Program-made: the position numbers and the translations under genes
Assembly (NCBI GenBank): GCA_934229275.1
Contig: CAKQDN010000013.1
Coordinates: forward strand, 1-46,007
From: an uncultured Clostridia bacterium
GTDB lineage: Bacteria; Bacillota; Clostridia; Christensenellales; Pumilibacteraceae
Direction: 5' to 3'
DNA length: 46,007 bases
The notes under the pieces: generated by a model
What the model was told of the DNA's origin: nothing
The model's database searches: none
What the model saw: the letters and a program-made list of their open reading frames with translations, nothing else
Part shown: piece by piece, positions 35,301 to 43,012 of the stretch
Layout of the letters: each line of letters opens with the position of its first letter
Numbering within the stretch: the first letter of the stretch is position 1

Positions 35301-35422
35301 ACAGAACGACCGACCGCGAAATTTACATGACCACCTTTACGATTGACGACGTAATCGCAGGAAAATACGAGTCGGATAAGTCGCGCGCATCCTTCCTAGT
35401 GGATAAAGCCCACTCCGCTTAA
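32321..35422 (+). CDS. Lipoprotein with three InlB-type repeats and a sialidase-like Asp-box domain
   Basis: 1033 residues; RBS AAGGAGA before the ATG. Signal peptide with lipobox LCACS. Residues about 39-250 are three Listeria-Bacteroides (InlB B-type) repeats of 71 residues, the first two differing at one residue. Residues about 250-680 form an uncharacterised middle with three related blocks (e.g. SLPQSLIGKPYVLW, DMPYWLAGKNYIQN, GIPTALEGLTYYLD). Residues about 690-1010 carry four Asp-box (BNR) motifs, SDDDCKSW, STDGGENW, SYDGGYTW and SVDGGKSW, as in sialidase beta-propellers. Sialidase activity is plausible but unproven. No other sialic acid genes are in the window. A plus-strand gene among minus-strand neighbours. 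Confidence 0.85.
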   Translation: MKKFLKATPIIVLGIVLCLLCACSPAVETPSDSEKETYSVNFIVDGETYKTATSDQSGKVALPDNPTTDETHVFEGWFTDNQTFAVPFTADTVVSENTNVYAKISRKVFSVNFIVDGETYKTATSDQSGKVALPENPTTDETHVFEGWFTDNQTFAVPFTADTVVSENTNVYAKISRKVFSVNFIVDGQTYASVEADENGNIRMPDDPALGTGYIFEGWFTDDGTWLERFDPQTPVTRNVEVFAKLYKYVLNPEGNATIDTLNVGSKVWSSNDYTFTSLPQSLIGKPYVLWTINGPNTATAIRSGWVYAITGEALNFGHEASQVEVLDGYNFTMLDRQYWNIWSAALKNNIIFEKQVEKGDSFTLGRWSVLIMSDEKLDLEAGEPIEKDADLAVLKPSAGDVAMNMALSAKVFTDRAQYTFYDMPYWLAGKNYIQNAYGSKSHSATAIKSGFVYMLTSKAGNISLVNSLTAAGWSDVTSSIPENLNLFGDSTQKGAFLNDTYKGFALLKKHVEKDETITWAQWGIPVFSGELTLSDNLAKFAPAADGAKAAKAQNEMRLFSDRTYYAMNGIPTALEGLTYYLDGIVTGATVKAVSAGTAYMLIPSGNKAYEALEKEVIAAGWTVVQHKPFRPAVGLLFNNRLYQKEVAENEQIHFGKYNIIFGAPLDNESDYYVMPSLSVAADIIANPVGDLYDTNKQNWLGCPTVEKTSGGRVWSGWFTGGKRELGTGNYAIINYSDDDCKSWKKAFAVVHPDTAVQVTKPELWTAPNGDLWLFWIQHTGTGNFDGKMGTWASVCKNPDDSAPVWSEPKRLTDGYMRSKPIIINRDGKTEWLYAAFDWMQPHYTRVYASTDGGENWTLRGKAECLDTSSGKNNLDDPVLVQKPDGTLWLLIRPSLSTKVYESFSYDGGYTWTHARPSSIEGPQSRFNVELLADGKMLMVFHDATTRTMLTAYLSVDGGKSWQYKLLLDSRSYVSYPDTIVTSDGTIYVIYDRNRTTDREIYMTTFTIDDVIAGKYESDKSRASFLVDKAHSA
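32435..32860 (+). repeat. Two tandem 213-bp copies inside the lipoprotein gene
   Basis: Copies at 32435-32647 and 32648-32860 encode 71 residues each with a single replacement (PDNP versus PENP); DNA differences are mostly synonymous. A third, diverged copy follows from 32861. Confidence 0.85.
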
Positions 35423-35448
35423 AGTGCGGCGATTAAAAACGATATATT

Positions 35449-35483
35449 AAAAAAGACAAGCCGATAGGGCTTGCCTTTTTTAT
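35449..35483. terminator. Bidirectional terminator
   Basis: AAAAAAGACAAGCC, a 5-nt loop, then GGCTTGCCTTTTTT, between convergent genes. Confidence 0.85.
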
Positions 35484-35501
35484 ATTCCGTGTTTAGTTCA
35501 A

Positions 35502-36506
35502 TTACGCTTTCATTGCTTCTTCGACTGCGACCGCGCATGCGACCGAAGCGCCGACCATCGGGTTGTTACCCATACCGATAAGACCCATCATTTCGACGTG
35601 AGCCGGAACGGACGAAGATCCAGCGAACTGCGCGTCGGAGTGCATTCTGCCCATGGTATCGGTCATGCCGTAAGAAGCGGGACCTGCAGCCATGTTATCG
35701 GGATGCAGCGTTCTTCCGGTGCCGCCGCCGCTTGCGACCGAGAAGTACTTGACGCCCTTTTCGACGCATTCTTTCTTGTAGGTGCCGGCAACGGGGTGCT
35801 GGAAACGCGTGGGGTTGGTGGAGTTACCGGTGATGGAAACGCCGACCTTTTCCAGCCACATGATTTTAACGCCTTCGCGGACGTCGTCTGCGCCGTAGCA
35901 ACGTACTTTAGCGCGTTCGCCGTTCGAATAAGCGGTTTCTTTTACGATTTCGACCTTGTCGTTGAAGTAGTCCATCTTGGTCTGAACGTAGGTAAAGCCG
36001 TTGATTCTGGAAATAATCATAGCGGCGTCTTTGCCCAGTCCGTTGAGGATGACGCGAAGCGGAGTCTTACGAACCTTGTTCGCGCTCTTTGCGATACCTA
36101 TTGCGCCTTCCGCAGCGGCGAAAGACTCGTGACCTGCGAGGAAGCAGAAACATTCAGTTTCTTCTTCGAGCAGCATTGCGGCGAGGTTACCGTGACCGAG
36201 ACCGACTTTTCTCTGCTCTGCGACCGATCCGGGGATGCAGAACGCCTGCAGTCCTTCGCCGATTGCGCGAGCGGCGTCGGCAGCCTTGGTGCAGCCTTTC
36301 TTGATTGCGATAGCGCAGCCGAGGGTGTACGCCCATTTAGCGTTTTCGAAGCAAATATTCTGAATTCCTTCGGTGATTTTATAGGGATTGAAGCCCTTGT
36401 CGGTGCAGATTTTGAGCGCGTCGTCAAAATCTTTGATACCGTACTGCTTCATTATAGCGGAGGTTTTTGCCTCTCTTCTTTCATAACCTTCAAAAGTTAC
36501 AGCCAT
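35502..36506 (-). CDS. GGGtGRT protein
   Basis: 334 residues. The family-defining motif is present (SVASGGGTGRTLHPDN at about 253-268). This family is found next to a NifU-like scaffold in many anaerobes; the biochemical role is unknown, but a link to iron-sulfur cluster handling is inferred from context. An AAGGAGG-type RBS lies in the 13-bp gap after the scaffold gene, so the two are co-transcribed. Confidence 0.9.
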   Translation of the reverse strand: MAVTFEGYERREAKTSAIMKQYGIKDFDDALKICTDKGFNPYKITEGIQNICFENAKWAYTLGCAIAIKKGCTKAADAARAIGEGLQAFCIPGSVAEQRKVGLGHGNLAAMLLEEETECFCFLAGHESFAAAEGAIGIAKSANKVRKTPLRVILNGLGKDAAMIISRINGFTYVQTKMDYFNDKVEIVKETAYSNGERAKVRCYGADDVREGVKIMWLEKVGVSITGNSTNPTRFQHPVAGTYKKECVEKGVKYFSVASGGGTGRTLHPDNMAAGPASYGMTDTMGRMHSDAQFAGSSSVPAHVEMMGLIGMGNNPMVGASVACAVAVEEAMKA

Positions 36507-36519
36507 TGTTATTACCTCC

Positions 36520-37221
36520 TTATTCCTTACGGGGATCGATGAACTTGACCACGCCTTCTTCCGCGGTGAATCTGCCGTAGTGTCCGGTAGCGGCTTTAAG
36601 CGCTTCGTCCGCGGTCATGCCGGCTTTGATCTTGTCAAGCATAACGCCCAGTTTGATATATTCGTAGCCGATGACCTGGCTGTCCTTGTCGAGTGCGAGT
36701 TTGGTGATGTAGCCTTCGGTCAGTTCGAGATAACGAACGCCCTTTTCTTCGGTGGAATAGATAGTACCGGTCATGGAACGCTGACCTTTTCCGAGGTCTT
36801 CGAGTCCCGCGCCGATAACCAGACCGCCTTCAGAGAAAGCGGACTGCGTTCTGCCGTACGCTATCTGGAGGAACAATTCCCTCATAGCGGTGTTGATCGC
36901 GTCGCAGACGAGGTCGGTGTTGAGTGCCTCTAAAATGGTTTTGCCGGGGAGAATTTCGCCCGCCATTGCCGCCGAGTGAGTCATACCCGAGCAGCCGATG
37001 GTTTCGACCAGCGCTTCGCGGATGATTCCGTCCTTGACGTTGAGGCTGAGTTTGCACGCGCCCTGCTGGGGTGCGCACCAACCTACGCCGTGCGTGTAAC
37101 CGTTGATGTCCTGAATGTTGTAAGCCTGAACCCACTTTCCTTCTTCCGGAATGGGTGCCGGTCCGTGCTTGGGACCCTTGGCTACGCAGACCATTCTTTC
37201 TACTTCTTTAGAAAACTGCAT
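36520..37221 (-). CDS. NifU-like iron-sulfur cluster assembly scaffold (GGGtGRT-associated)
   Basis: 233 residues. NifU_N-type fold with candidate cluster ligands in HGVGWCAPQQGAC and ETIGCSGMTHSAAMAG; it lacks the C-terminal thioredoxin-like NFU domain and instead has a C-terminal extension. It forms a two-gene operon with the GGGtGRT gene. RBS GGAGGGC before the ATG. A hairpin-containing leader precedes it. Confidence 0.88.
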   Translation of the reverse strand: MQFSKEVERMVCVAKGPKHGPAPIPEEGKWVQAYNIQDINGYTHGVGWCAPQQGACKLSLNVKDGIIREALVETIGCSGMTHSAAMAGEILPGKTILEALNTDLVCDAINTAMRELFLQIAYGRTQSAFSEGGLVIGAGLEDLGKGQRSMTGTIYSTEEKGVRYLELTEGYITKLALDKDSQVIGYEYIKLGVMLDKIKAGMTADEALKAATGHYGRFTAEEGVVKFIDPRKE

Positions 37222-37253
37222 AATTGCCCTCCAAAAATAATTTCGTCATGATT

Positions 37254-37302
37254 GTCCGATAAGGGCTACTCTCGCTTTCGCAGCGCATAAAGCCCGACGG
37301 AC
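37254..37302 (-). promoter_or_regulatory. Structured leader of the scaffold-GGGtGRT operon
   Basis: On the minus strand GTCCG (37298-37302 strand-complement) pairs with CGGAC (37254-37258), GGGCT with AGCCC (37291-37295 with 37263-37267), and CGCT with AGCG at the tip, starting just after the predicted transcript start. I do not recognise it as a known riboswitch class. Confidence 0.5.
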
Positions 37303-37310
37303 CGATTGTT

Positions 37311-37339
37311 ATTATATCACATTTTCGCGCAATAAACAA
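37311..37339 (-). promoter_or_regulatory. Promoter of the scaffold-GGGtGRT operon
   Basis: TTGTTT at 37334-37339, TATAAT at 37311-37316, spacer 17. Confidence 0.7.
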
Positions 37340-37394
37340 CTGTTTTCGCGCTTTTAATCAAACATTTTGCCGCTTGTTTTATCCGAACCGCGCC

Positions 37395-39134
37395 TCAGCC
37401 GAGGTCGGGCTTATCGATAAATTCGACTTCCCTCTCTCCCTTTATTCCGTCCGATTCGAACAAAACAATCTCGTTTTCGCCGCTATGCAGTATGCCGGCA
37501 GGCACGAACAGCGTTTTTTGCGGACCTATCTCCCAGTATCTTCCGATATTGAAGCCGTTGATAACGACGAATCCTTTGCGGAAGTTATCGGTTTTAAGGA
37601 AGGTGTCGAGCGGCTTATCGACCGTGAATCTGCCCTTATAAAAACGCGAATTTTCGTTTGAATCCGACAGCGCGAAATCCACCTTTCCGAGGTTATTCAT
37701 CGGAAGCGTGTAAACGTCCCAGCCGAAGTGAATACGAGTGCCAAGAAGACATCTTCCGGGCAAGCCTTTCTTTCTCATGGACTTGGGTCCGAAGTTGGTT
37801 CTGCCCATGTTTTCGCAGAGAATCGAAAGCGTGTCGCCCTCTTTTGCCGAGAACGTCACGGCGTATTCCTTGTCGTTGACGTACACTATGCCGACGAGGC
37901 GGTCGTTTATATAAATCTGCGCGCGGTCGCCTATCTCGCTAAACGACAAACGCACGTTTTCGTAGTCGCGGTTCAGGCGCGTGCGGTAGAGAATATAGCC
38001 GTAACCGCTGCCGTACGTTTCCATCGCTCTCGGAACGGAAGAACGCTGAACTTCCGACAGATTTTTAAGGTTGTCGAAAAGGCTCGCACATTCGCCGAGT
38101 TTTACCTTTCCGTAAGCCGCCTTCGGTCTGTTTTCGGGGACGGGTGGCAAATCTTCTCCCGTGTGCTTTTGAATAACTTTACGCACTTCGAGATATTTTT
38201 CGGTTATGTCGCCGCACTCGGATAAAAGCGCGTCGTAGTCGTAACTCGTAACGTCCGGAGCGTACGTTTCGTAGTGATTGGCTCCGCTCGTAAAACCGAA
38301 GTTGGTGCCGCCGATAAACATGTAAAAGTTGACGCTGCCGCGATTGAGCATGTCGTCCACCACCTGTGCGTACGCTTTCGCATCGGTCGTGTGATGCTTT
38401 TCGTCACCCCAGGCGTCGAACCAGCCGTCCCACATTTCCATGCACATTTTGGGAACGTTCGGGAACATTTTGTCGTGCTCGGCGAAGTTCTCTTCCACGC
38501 GGCTGCCGAAATTGAGCGTGGGCAGGCAGCCCTCGGTCGTGCCGTCGAGAAGGTCTTGCCTGCTCGTTCCGTCGGACGTGAACAGAGGAACGTCTATTCC
38601 GCGCTTTCTGTAACCCTCGTACAGGTATTTTAAGTACTCCTTGTCGTCGCCGTAATAGCCGTACTCGTTTTCGCACTGCATCATTATGACGTTGCCGCCG
38701 TTGGTGCATAGAAGCGGCTTTATTCTTTTTAAAAGTTGGTCGAGATAACGGTCGAAATATCTGATGTACGACGCGTTCATGCAGCGTATTTCGATGTCCT
38801 CTTCCGACTGAATCCACCACGGAAGTCCGCCGAATTCGAACTCGGCGCAAATGTAGGGACCGGGGCGCACTATCGCCATAAGTCCCTCTTCCCGAGCGGT
38901 TTCGAGGAATTTTTCTATATCGAGAATACCCGAAAAATCGAACTCGCCTTTTTTCTTCTCGTGCAGAGTCCAGGCGCAGTAGGTTTCCACGCAGTTGCAA
39001 CCCATAGCGCGCATTTTTTTGAAAATATCGCGCCAGGTTCCCGGCAGATTGCGGAAGTAATGCACCGCTCCCGACACGATTTTTATCGGTTTGCCGTCTT
39101 TATAAAACCGATTGCCTTTTATTTCGAACGTCAT
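37395..39134 (-). CDS. Glycoside hydrolase family 35 beta-galactosidase
   Basis: 579 residues from the ATG at 39134 (MTFEIKGNRFYKDGKPIKIV) with GGGAG upstream. GH35 features: SGAVHYFRNLPGTWRD near the N-terminus, acid/base Glu in QCENEYGYYG, nucleophile Glu in MEMWDGWFDAWG, and C-terminal jelly-roll domains (FVVINGFNIGRYWEIGPQ). No signal peptide, so intracellular; it would remove terminal beta-galactose from imported oligosaccharides. Second gene after the M42 peptidase, 16 bp apart. Confidence 0.94.
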   Translation of the reverse strand: MTFEIKGNRFYKDGKPIKIVSGAVHYFRNLPGTWRDIFKKMRAMGCNCVETYCAWTLHEKKKGEFDFSGILDIEKFLETAREEGLMAIVRPGPYICAEFEFGGLPWWIQSEEDIEIRCMNASYIRYFDRYLDQLLKRIKPLLCTNGGNVIMMQCENEYGYYGDDKEYLKYLYEGYRKRGIDVPLFTSDGTSRQDLLDGTTEGCLPTLNFGSRVEENFAEHDKMFPNVPKMCMEMWDGWFDAWGDEKHHTTDAKAYAQVVDDMLNRGSVNFYMFIGGTNFGFTSGANHYETYAPDVTSYDYDALLSECGDITEKYLEVRKVIQKHTGEDLPPVPENRPKAAYGKVKLGECASLFDNLKNLSEVQRSSVPRAMETYGSGYGYILYRTRLNRDYENVRLSFSEIGDRAQIYINDRLVGIVYVNDKEYAVTFSAKEGDTLSILCENMGRTNFGPKSMRKKGLPGRCLLGTRIHFGWDVYTLPMNNLGKVDFALSDSNENSRFYKGRFTVDKPLDTFLKTDNFRKGFVVINGFNIGRYWEIGPQKTLFVPAGILHSGENEIVLFESDGIKGEREVEFIDKPDLG

Positions 39135-39150
39135 ATTCTTCTCCCGTTTA

Positions 39151-40188
39151 TTATATTTTAAGATAGCCTTTAAGCACTTTGAGCGTGTTGTATACTCCAT
39201 AGATATGACTTCTTTCGTAGCCGTGACTTGCGTATACTCCGGCGCCTATCAGTCCGTGGCGGATGTCGTTGCCGGCGCGCAAAGTTGCCTCGACGTCCGA
39301 GCCGTAATGCGGATAAACGTCCACGGCGTAGTCGGCGTTTTCTCTTTTCGCGGCTTCGATAAGTCCGCGCACGACCGCGTAGTTATACGGTCCGCCCGAA
39401 TCTTTTGCGCATATCGACACCTGTTTTTCCGTGCAGGCAAGTCCCTTTCCGACGCAGCCCATGTCCACGCTTATAGCCTCGGTAACGCCCTTCGGCACCG
39501 ACGCCGAGCCGCCGTGACCCACTTCCTCGAACACGGTGACGTGAACGTAAGTTTTTCGTGGCAGAGCGATTTTCTTGTCGGCGATATATTTCGCGAAGCC
39601 GAGCAGAATTCCCACCGACAGTTTATCGTCCAAAAACCTGCTTTTGATATAGCCGCTTGCGGTGATTCGGCTGCGCGGCTCGAAACACACGAAGTCGCCG
39701 TTTTCTATACCAAGTTTTTTGACGTCGTCGGCGTTCTTAACGTCCTCGTCGAGCACGATTTCGATGCTGTCGAACGAACGCTTTACGTCGTTATATTCGC
39801 CGTTAACGTGCAGCGAAGCGTTTATAAGTTGCGCAGTGCCTTCGTAAACCTTGCCGCTGCCGGTGTACACGCGCACGTTTTCGGCTTCGGCGTTGTTGGC
39901 GTTCATTCCGCCGATATTGGTTATTTTAAGTCTGCCGTCGCCCTTGATTTCGCACACCATTCCGCCGAGCGTGTCGGTATGCGCTTCGAGCAGCAGCGCG
40001 TCGTCGGTATTCTCGCCGCCGAGGTCTATCATCGCTCCGCCTTTAACCGTTTTTTCCGCCCTGAATCCGAGCGAGGAAAACTCTTTTATGACCCACTCCG
40101 TCGCCTTGTCGGTAAAACCCGACGGACTGTCTATGCCAAGTAATTCGATTGCCTTTTTCGCGGCAAATTCCGCGTATTTTTCTTCCAT
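39151..40188 (-). CDS. M42-family metallo-aminopeptidase
   Basis: 345 residues. Dinuclear metal ligands are recognisable: AHTDTLG (His), KSRFLDDKL (Asp bridging), FEEVGHGG (Glu pair, one catalytic), SVDMG (Asp) and ASHGYERSH (His). M42 enzymes are cytosolic, self-compartmentalising aminopeptidases that trim short peptides. First gene of the operon with the GH35 enzyme; GGGAG RBS. Its leader ends in a GTCGC/GCGAC hairpin just before the RBS. Confidence 0.93.
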   Translation of the reverse strand: MEEKYAEFAAKKAIELLGIDSPSGFTDKATEWVIKEFSSLGFRAEKTVKGGAMIDLGGENTDDALLLEAHTDTLGGMVCEIKGDGRLKITNIGGMNANNAEAENVRVYTGSGKVYEGTAQLINASLHVNGEYNDVKRSFDSIEIVLDEDVKNADDVKKLGIENGDFVCFEPRSRITASGYIKSRFLDDKLSVGILLGFAKYIADKKIALPRKTYVHVTVFEEVGHGGSASVPKGVTEAISVDMGCVGKGLACTEKQVSICAKDSGGPYNYAVVRGLIEAAKRENADYAVDVYPHYGSDVEATLRAGNDIRHGLIGAGVYASHGYERSHIYGVYNTLKVLKGYLKI

Positions 40189-40289
40189 GTTTTTTCTCCC
40201 GTCGCAATAGCGCGACCTAAACAGGCTCTCGCGGCTGAAATCACCGCTTTGTCCGCTTACGATATTTTTTCTTAGAATACCGCTATTCG

Positions 40290-40318
40290 ATTATACCAAA
40301 AAAAAGAGCGACTGTCAA
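40290..40318 (-). promoter_or_regulatory. Consensus promoter of the M42-GH35 operon, nested in a terminator
   Basis: TTGACA at 40313-40318, TATAAT at 40290-40295, spacer 17. The -35 lies in the loop and right arm of the preceding terminator, and the T-run forms part of the spacer. Confidence 0.8.
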
Positions 40319-40327
40319 TGCAGCCGC
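40298..40327 (-). terminator. Terminator after the glycyl radical enzyme gene
   Basis: GCGGCTG and CAGTCGC (one wobble) around a 6-nt loop, followed by CTTTTTTTT on the minus strand. Confidence 0.75.
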
Positions 40328-40394
40328 CCGAAAAAATATTTTATTTCGTCGTTGTTTTTCACTCGGGTCGCACGAAAAACGCAGCCCGTGCGGT

Positions 40395-42677
40395 TCAGTC
40401 GCGCACGCTTTCCACTCTCGCTATATAAGCGTCCTGCTCCGCTTTGCTTAAATTATTCCACAGAACGTTCCAGCCGCACACGCGGATCTGCAGTCCCGGG
40501 TATTTATCGGGATGAGCCTGCGCGTCGCGAAGCGTTTCAACGTCCAGAACGTTGAACTGAATCGCCATTCCGCCGCCGCGCATATAGGTTTTTATAAGCG
40601 AGCGCATGACTCCGAGCCCTTCATCTCCCTCGCATGCCGACGGATGCAGCATGAGGTCGAGGCAGAAACTTTCGGGATAAGTGTACGGGCGCACTTTGAT
40701 CGCCGAGGAAATCGCCGCGGTAACGCCGCTGCGGTCGGCTCCTATCGACGGCGAGCCGTTTTTGGAATTCTCGTCGCCTTTTTTTCTTCCGTCGGGCGTG
40801 GCGAACGTTTTTTCGCCCTCCCACTTGAACTGCATCGCCGAGTGCATTACCGCTTTATACACGCCGCCTCTCGCGTTCGGGCGGTTGTTTACCTCGTTTG
40901 CGAAGTACGCCGCCATCGACGCCGCGTAAAGGTCGGTTTGCTCGTCGTCGTTACCGTACTTATGTACGCTGTTTTTTATATTAGCGCGCAGTCGTTCGAA
41001 TCCGTTCCAGTCGCCGTTCAGCGCGGTTTTAAGCGTTTCGAGCGTAACTTCTTTTTTATCGTAGACGAACTCTTTAACCGCCATAACGCTGTCGACGAGC
41101 GTTGCGAATCCGCAGTTGAGAACGGACGAATTGTTGAATTTTACGCCGCACTGATAGGCGTCGGCGCCTTTTTCGAGCGCGCCTTTTATCGTTGCCGAAT
41201 ACATATTGGACGGATTGACGTACGCCATGTATTTTTCGTACCCGAGGGACGCGGCTATCGTCTTTTCGATAAGCGCGCTCCACTGTTTCGTTACAGCCGA
41301 ATAAAAGTCCTCGAACGTATAAAACGGCGCGTTTCCGTCGGTTATTTCGCCCGTACGAAGCCCGAAATAATCGTTGAGATTTCGGTCAAAACCGTCGGAA
41401 AAGACGTATTCAACCGCTTTTGCTGCGTTTACATAGCCGGTTGCGGACGACACTTCGTTTGCGCGTACTCCCGTTTCGTAGCAGCCGCGAACGTCGCCTT
41501 CGCGCGCTTCGTCGCAGGTCGCTCCGTAACTCATCATCGCTCTGATCATGCCCGGTTCGCACACGAAAACGAAACTGCTTATTCCGCGCCGCACCATATC
41601 TAGAACCTTATTCAGAATGTCGTCCGGCGTGTTCTCGTTTACTTTGATCTGAATTTTGGGATTATAAATCCTCATTTCGTCGTACGCTTCGAGAATCAGT
41701 CGGGACAGATCGTTATATTTCGTGTTGCCGTTCTTGTCCGTTCCGCCGAGATACAGCGGCTGACCCCAGTAGTTGCCGATTGCCTGCCACTGAAAGAGGA
41801 AATATTTAAGCATTTCCTTAATCTCTTCGCGCGTAAAAACGCCGTTTTTAAGGTCGTTTTCGTAGAATCGCAACAGCGTTCCGTCCAATCCGTTTCCGAG
41901 CGAACGCACCTGATATGAGTCGAAGCACTCCGACACGATGAAGTAGATAAACACGGTCATCATTGCGTCGTAGATGTTTTCGGGCGCGCCGACCGCAATG
42001 CGGTTAAGACTGTCTGCGACGAACTCCGCTCGTTTTCCGCGCTCTCCCGGTCTTTCCGCGACTTTTTCGCGTGCCAGCGCGCATAACCTTCCGACGAATT
42101 CGCAAACGGCGTTATACTCGATTATTATGCCGTCGTAAAACGCGCGTTTTTCCTCCGTAAGTGTTCCGGATTTTTCGCATTTTGTCTTATATTCTTCGGC
42201 TCTGTTTTTAAGCCCTGCAAAACCGAGCGACAAAATACCGTCCCAGTCGGGCACAACGTGGTCGAAGTCGGGCCAGATGACAGCCGCTCCCGAGTCGCTC
42301 ATTTTGCGCATTTCCTCTTTTATTTCGGGAATTTTGCCGTCGAAGACCTCGTCGTACCACTCGTTGAAAGTGACTGCGTTTGCCAGGCGGTTAAGCGAGT
42401 ATATGCCCGGGAAAAAGTCGCTTTCGCCTATGTCGATTCTCGTGTTTTGCAGAACGTATTCGACGGCGCGCGCTTTTCGTTCGGGGTGCGAAAGACCTTT
42501 CGTTTTTTCGCGCACGGACTTCAAGCCCTCGCGTATCTGCTCGTCGGTCATGCCCGTTTTTTCGTCGAAGTCGTAGCCGTGGTACGCCATGCGCGCGTAC
42601 GGATCGAACGGTTTGTCGCACAAGTGATATTTGTTTCGAATGGTTGCTCTGTCGCTGTCAAAAGTGAATTTCACCAT
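40395..42677 (-). CDS. Glycyl radical enzyme, pyruvate formate-lyase/diol dehydratase family
   Basis: 760 residues. The active-site loop is GCYE (Cys399, Glu401), the Cys-x-Glu arrangement of glycyl radical dehydratases rather than the Cys-Cys of pyruvate formate-lyase. The C-terminal radical loop is IRVCGWNVLWNNLSKAEQ with Gly735, 26 residues from the end; the usual Tyr after the Gly is Trp. The substrate cannot be told from sequence. No radical-SAM activating enzyme lies in the window. Two in-frame ATGs exist (42686, 42677); GGAG is only 2 bases from the first and 11 from the second, so 42677 is preferred. Own promoter and terminator, so monocistronic. Confidence 0.88.
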   Translation of the reverse strand: MVKFTFDSDRATIRNKYHLCDKPFDPYARMAYHGYDFDEKTGMTDEQIREGLKSVREKTKGLSHPERKARAVEYVLQNTRIDIGESDFFPGIYSLNRLANAVTFNEWYDEVFDGKIPEIKEEMRKMSDSGAAVIWPDFDHVVPDWDGILSLGFAGLKNRAEEYKTKCEKSGTLTEEKRAFYDGIIIEYNAVCEFVGRLCALAREKVAERPGERGKRAEFVADSLNRIAVGAPENIYDAMMTVFIYFIVSECFDSYQVRSLGNGLDGTLLRFYENDLKNGVFTREEIKEMLKYFLFQWQAIGNYWGQPLYLGGTDKNGNTKYNDLSRLILEAYDEMRIYNPKIQIKVNENTPDDILNKVLDMVRRGISSFVFVCEPGMIRAMMSYGATCDEAREGDVRGCYETGVRANEVSSATGYVNAAKAVEYVFSDGFDRNLNDYFGLRTGEITDGNAPFYTFEDFYSAVTKQWSALIEKTIAASLGYEKYMAYVNPSNMYSATIKGALEKGADAYQCGVKFNNSSVLNCGFATLVDSVMAVKEFVYDKKEVTLETLKTALNGDWNGFERLRANIKNSVHKYGNDDEQTDLYAASMAAYFANEVNNRPNARGGVYKAVMHSAMQFKWEGEKTFATPDGRKKGDENSKNGSPSIGADRSGVTAAISSAIKVRPYTYPESFCLDLMLHPSACEGDEGLGVMRSLIKTYMRGGGMAIQFNVLDVETLRDAQAHPDKYPGLQIRVCGWNVLWNNLSKAEQDAYIARVESVRD

Positions 42678-42704
42678 AAATCGCATTTCTCCGTTTTATA
42701 TCGG

Positions 42705-42761
42705 TAACGGTTTGTTGCCGTTATTTCCCAATAGTATACGCCCGAAAGCGAGGAAAATCAA
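42705..42761 (-). promoter_or_regulatory. Promoter and leader hairpin of the glycyl radical enzyme gene
   Basis: TTGATT at 42756-42761, TATACT at 42733-42738, spacer 17. A TAACGG/CCGTTA hairpin (42705-42710 with 42718-42723) follows in the leader. Confidence 0.65.
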
Positions 42762-43012
42762 TGCACAAAAAGAACATTCATGCACATCTCTCCTACTTTT
42801 TTGAAAAAAAGTAGGCAAAAAACTTTTGAGTTAGGGGTAGTTTGTTGAACGCACTTTCTGCTTCTTTAAAGCCTCCTTTGCTATGCAAGGGAGGTGGCTT
42901 CGAGCGGCAGCGAGAAGTCGGTGGGATTATTATATTTACTTTTATATCGGCGCATATTAAAAACCCCTCTCCGTGGCGAAGAAGGGCGTTTGATACTCTC
43001 TTGGATCTTTCC
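42762..43012. repeat. Intergenic repeats, no gene seen
   Basis: A TACTTTTTT/AAAAAAAGTA hairpin repeat (42791-42836, same orientation as 13561) and an inverted copy of the CCTCCCTTGC unit with its flank (42863-42927, compare 13986-14050). Confidence 0.8.

Noticed and set aside
40621..40824. Arg-rich small minus-strand frames opposite real genes
   Set aside because: Typical frame-shifted translations of this genome's codon bias; no RBS or conservation signs.
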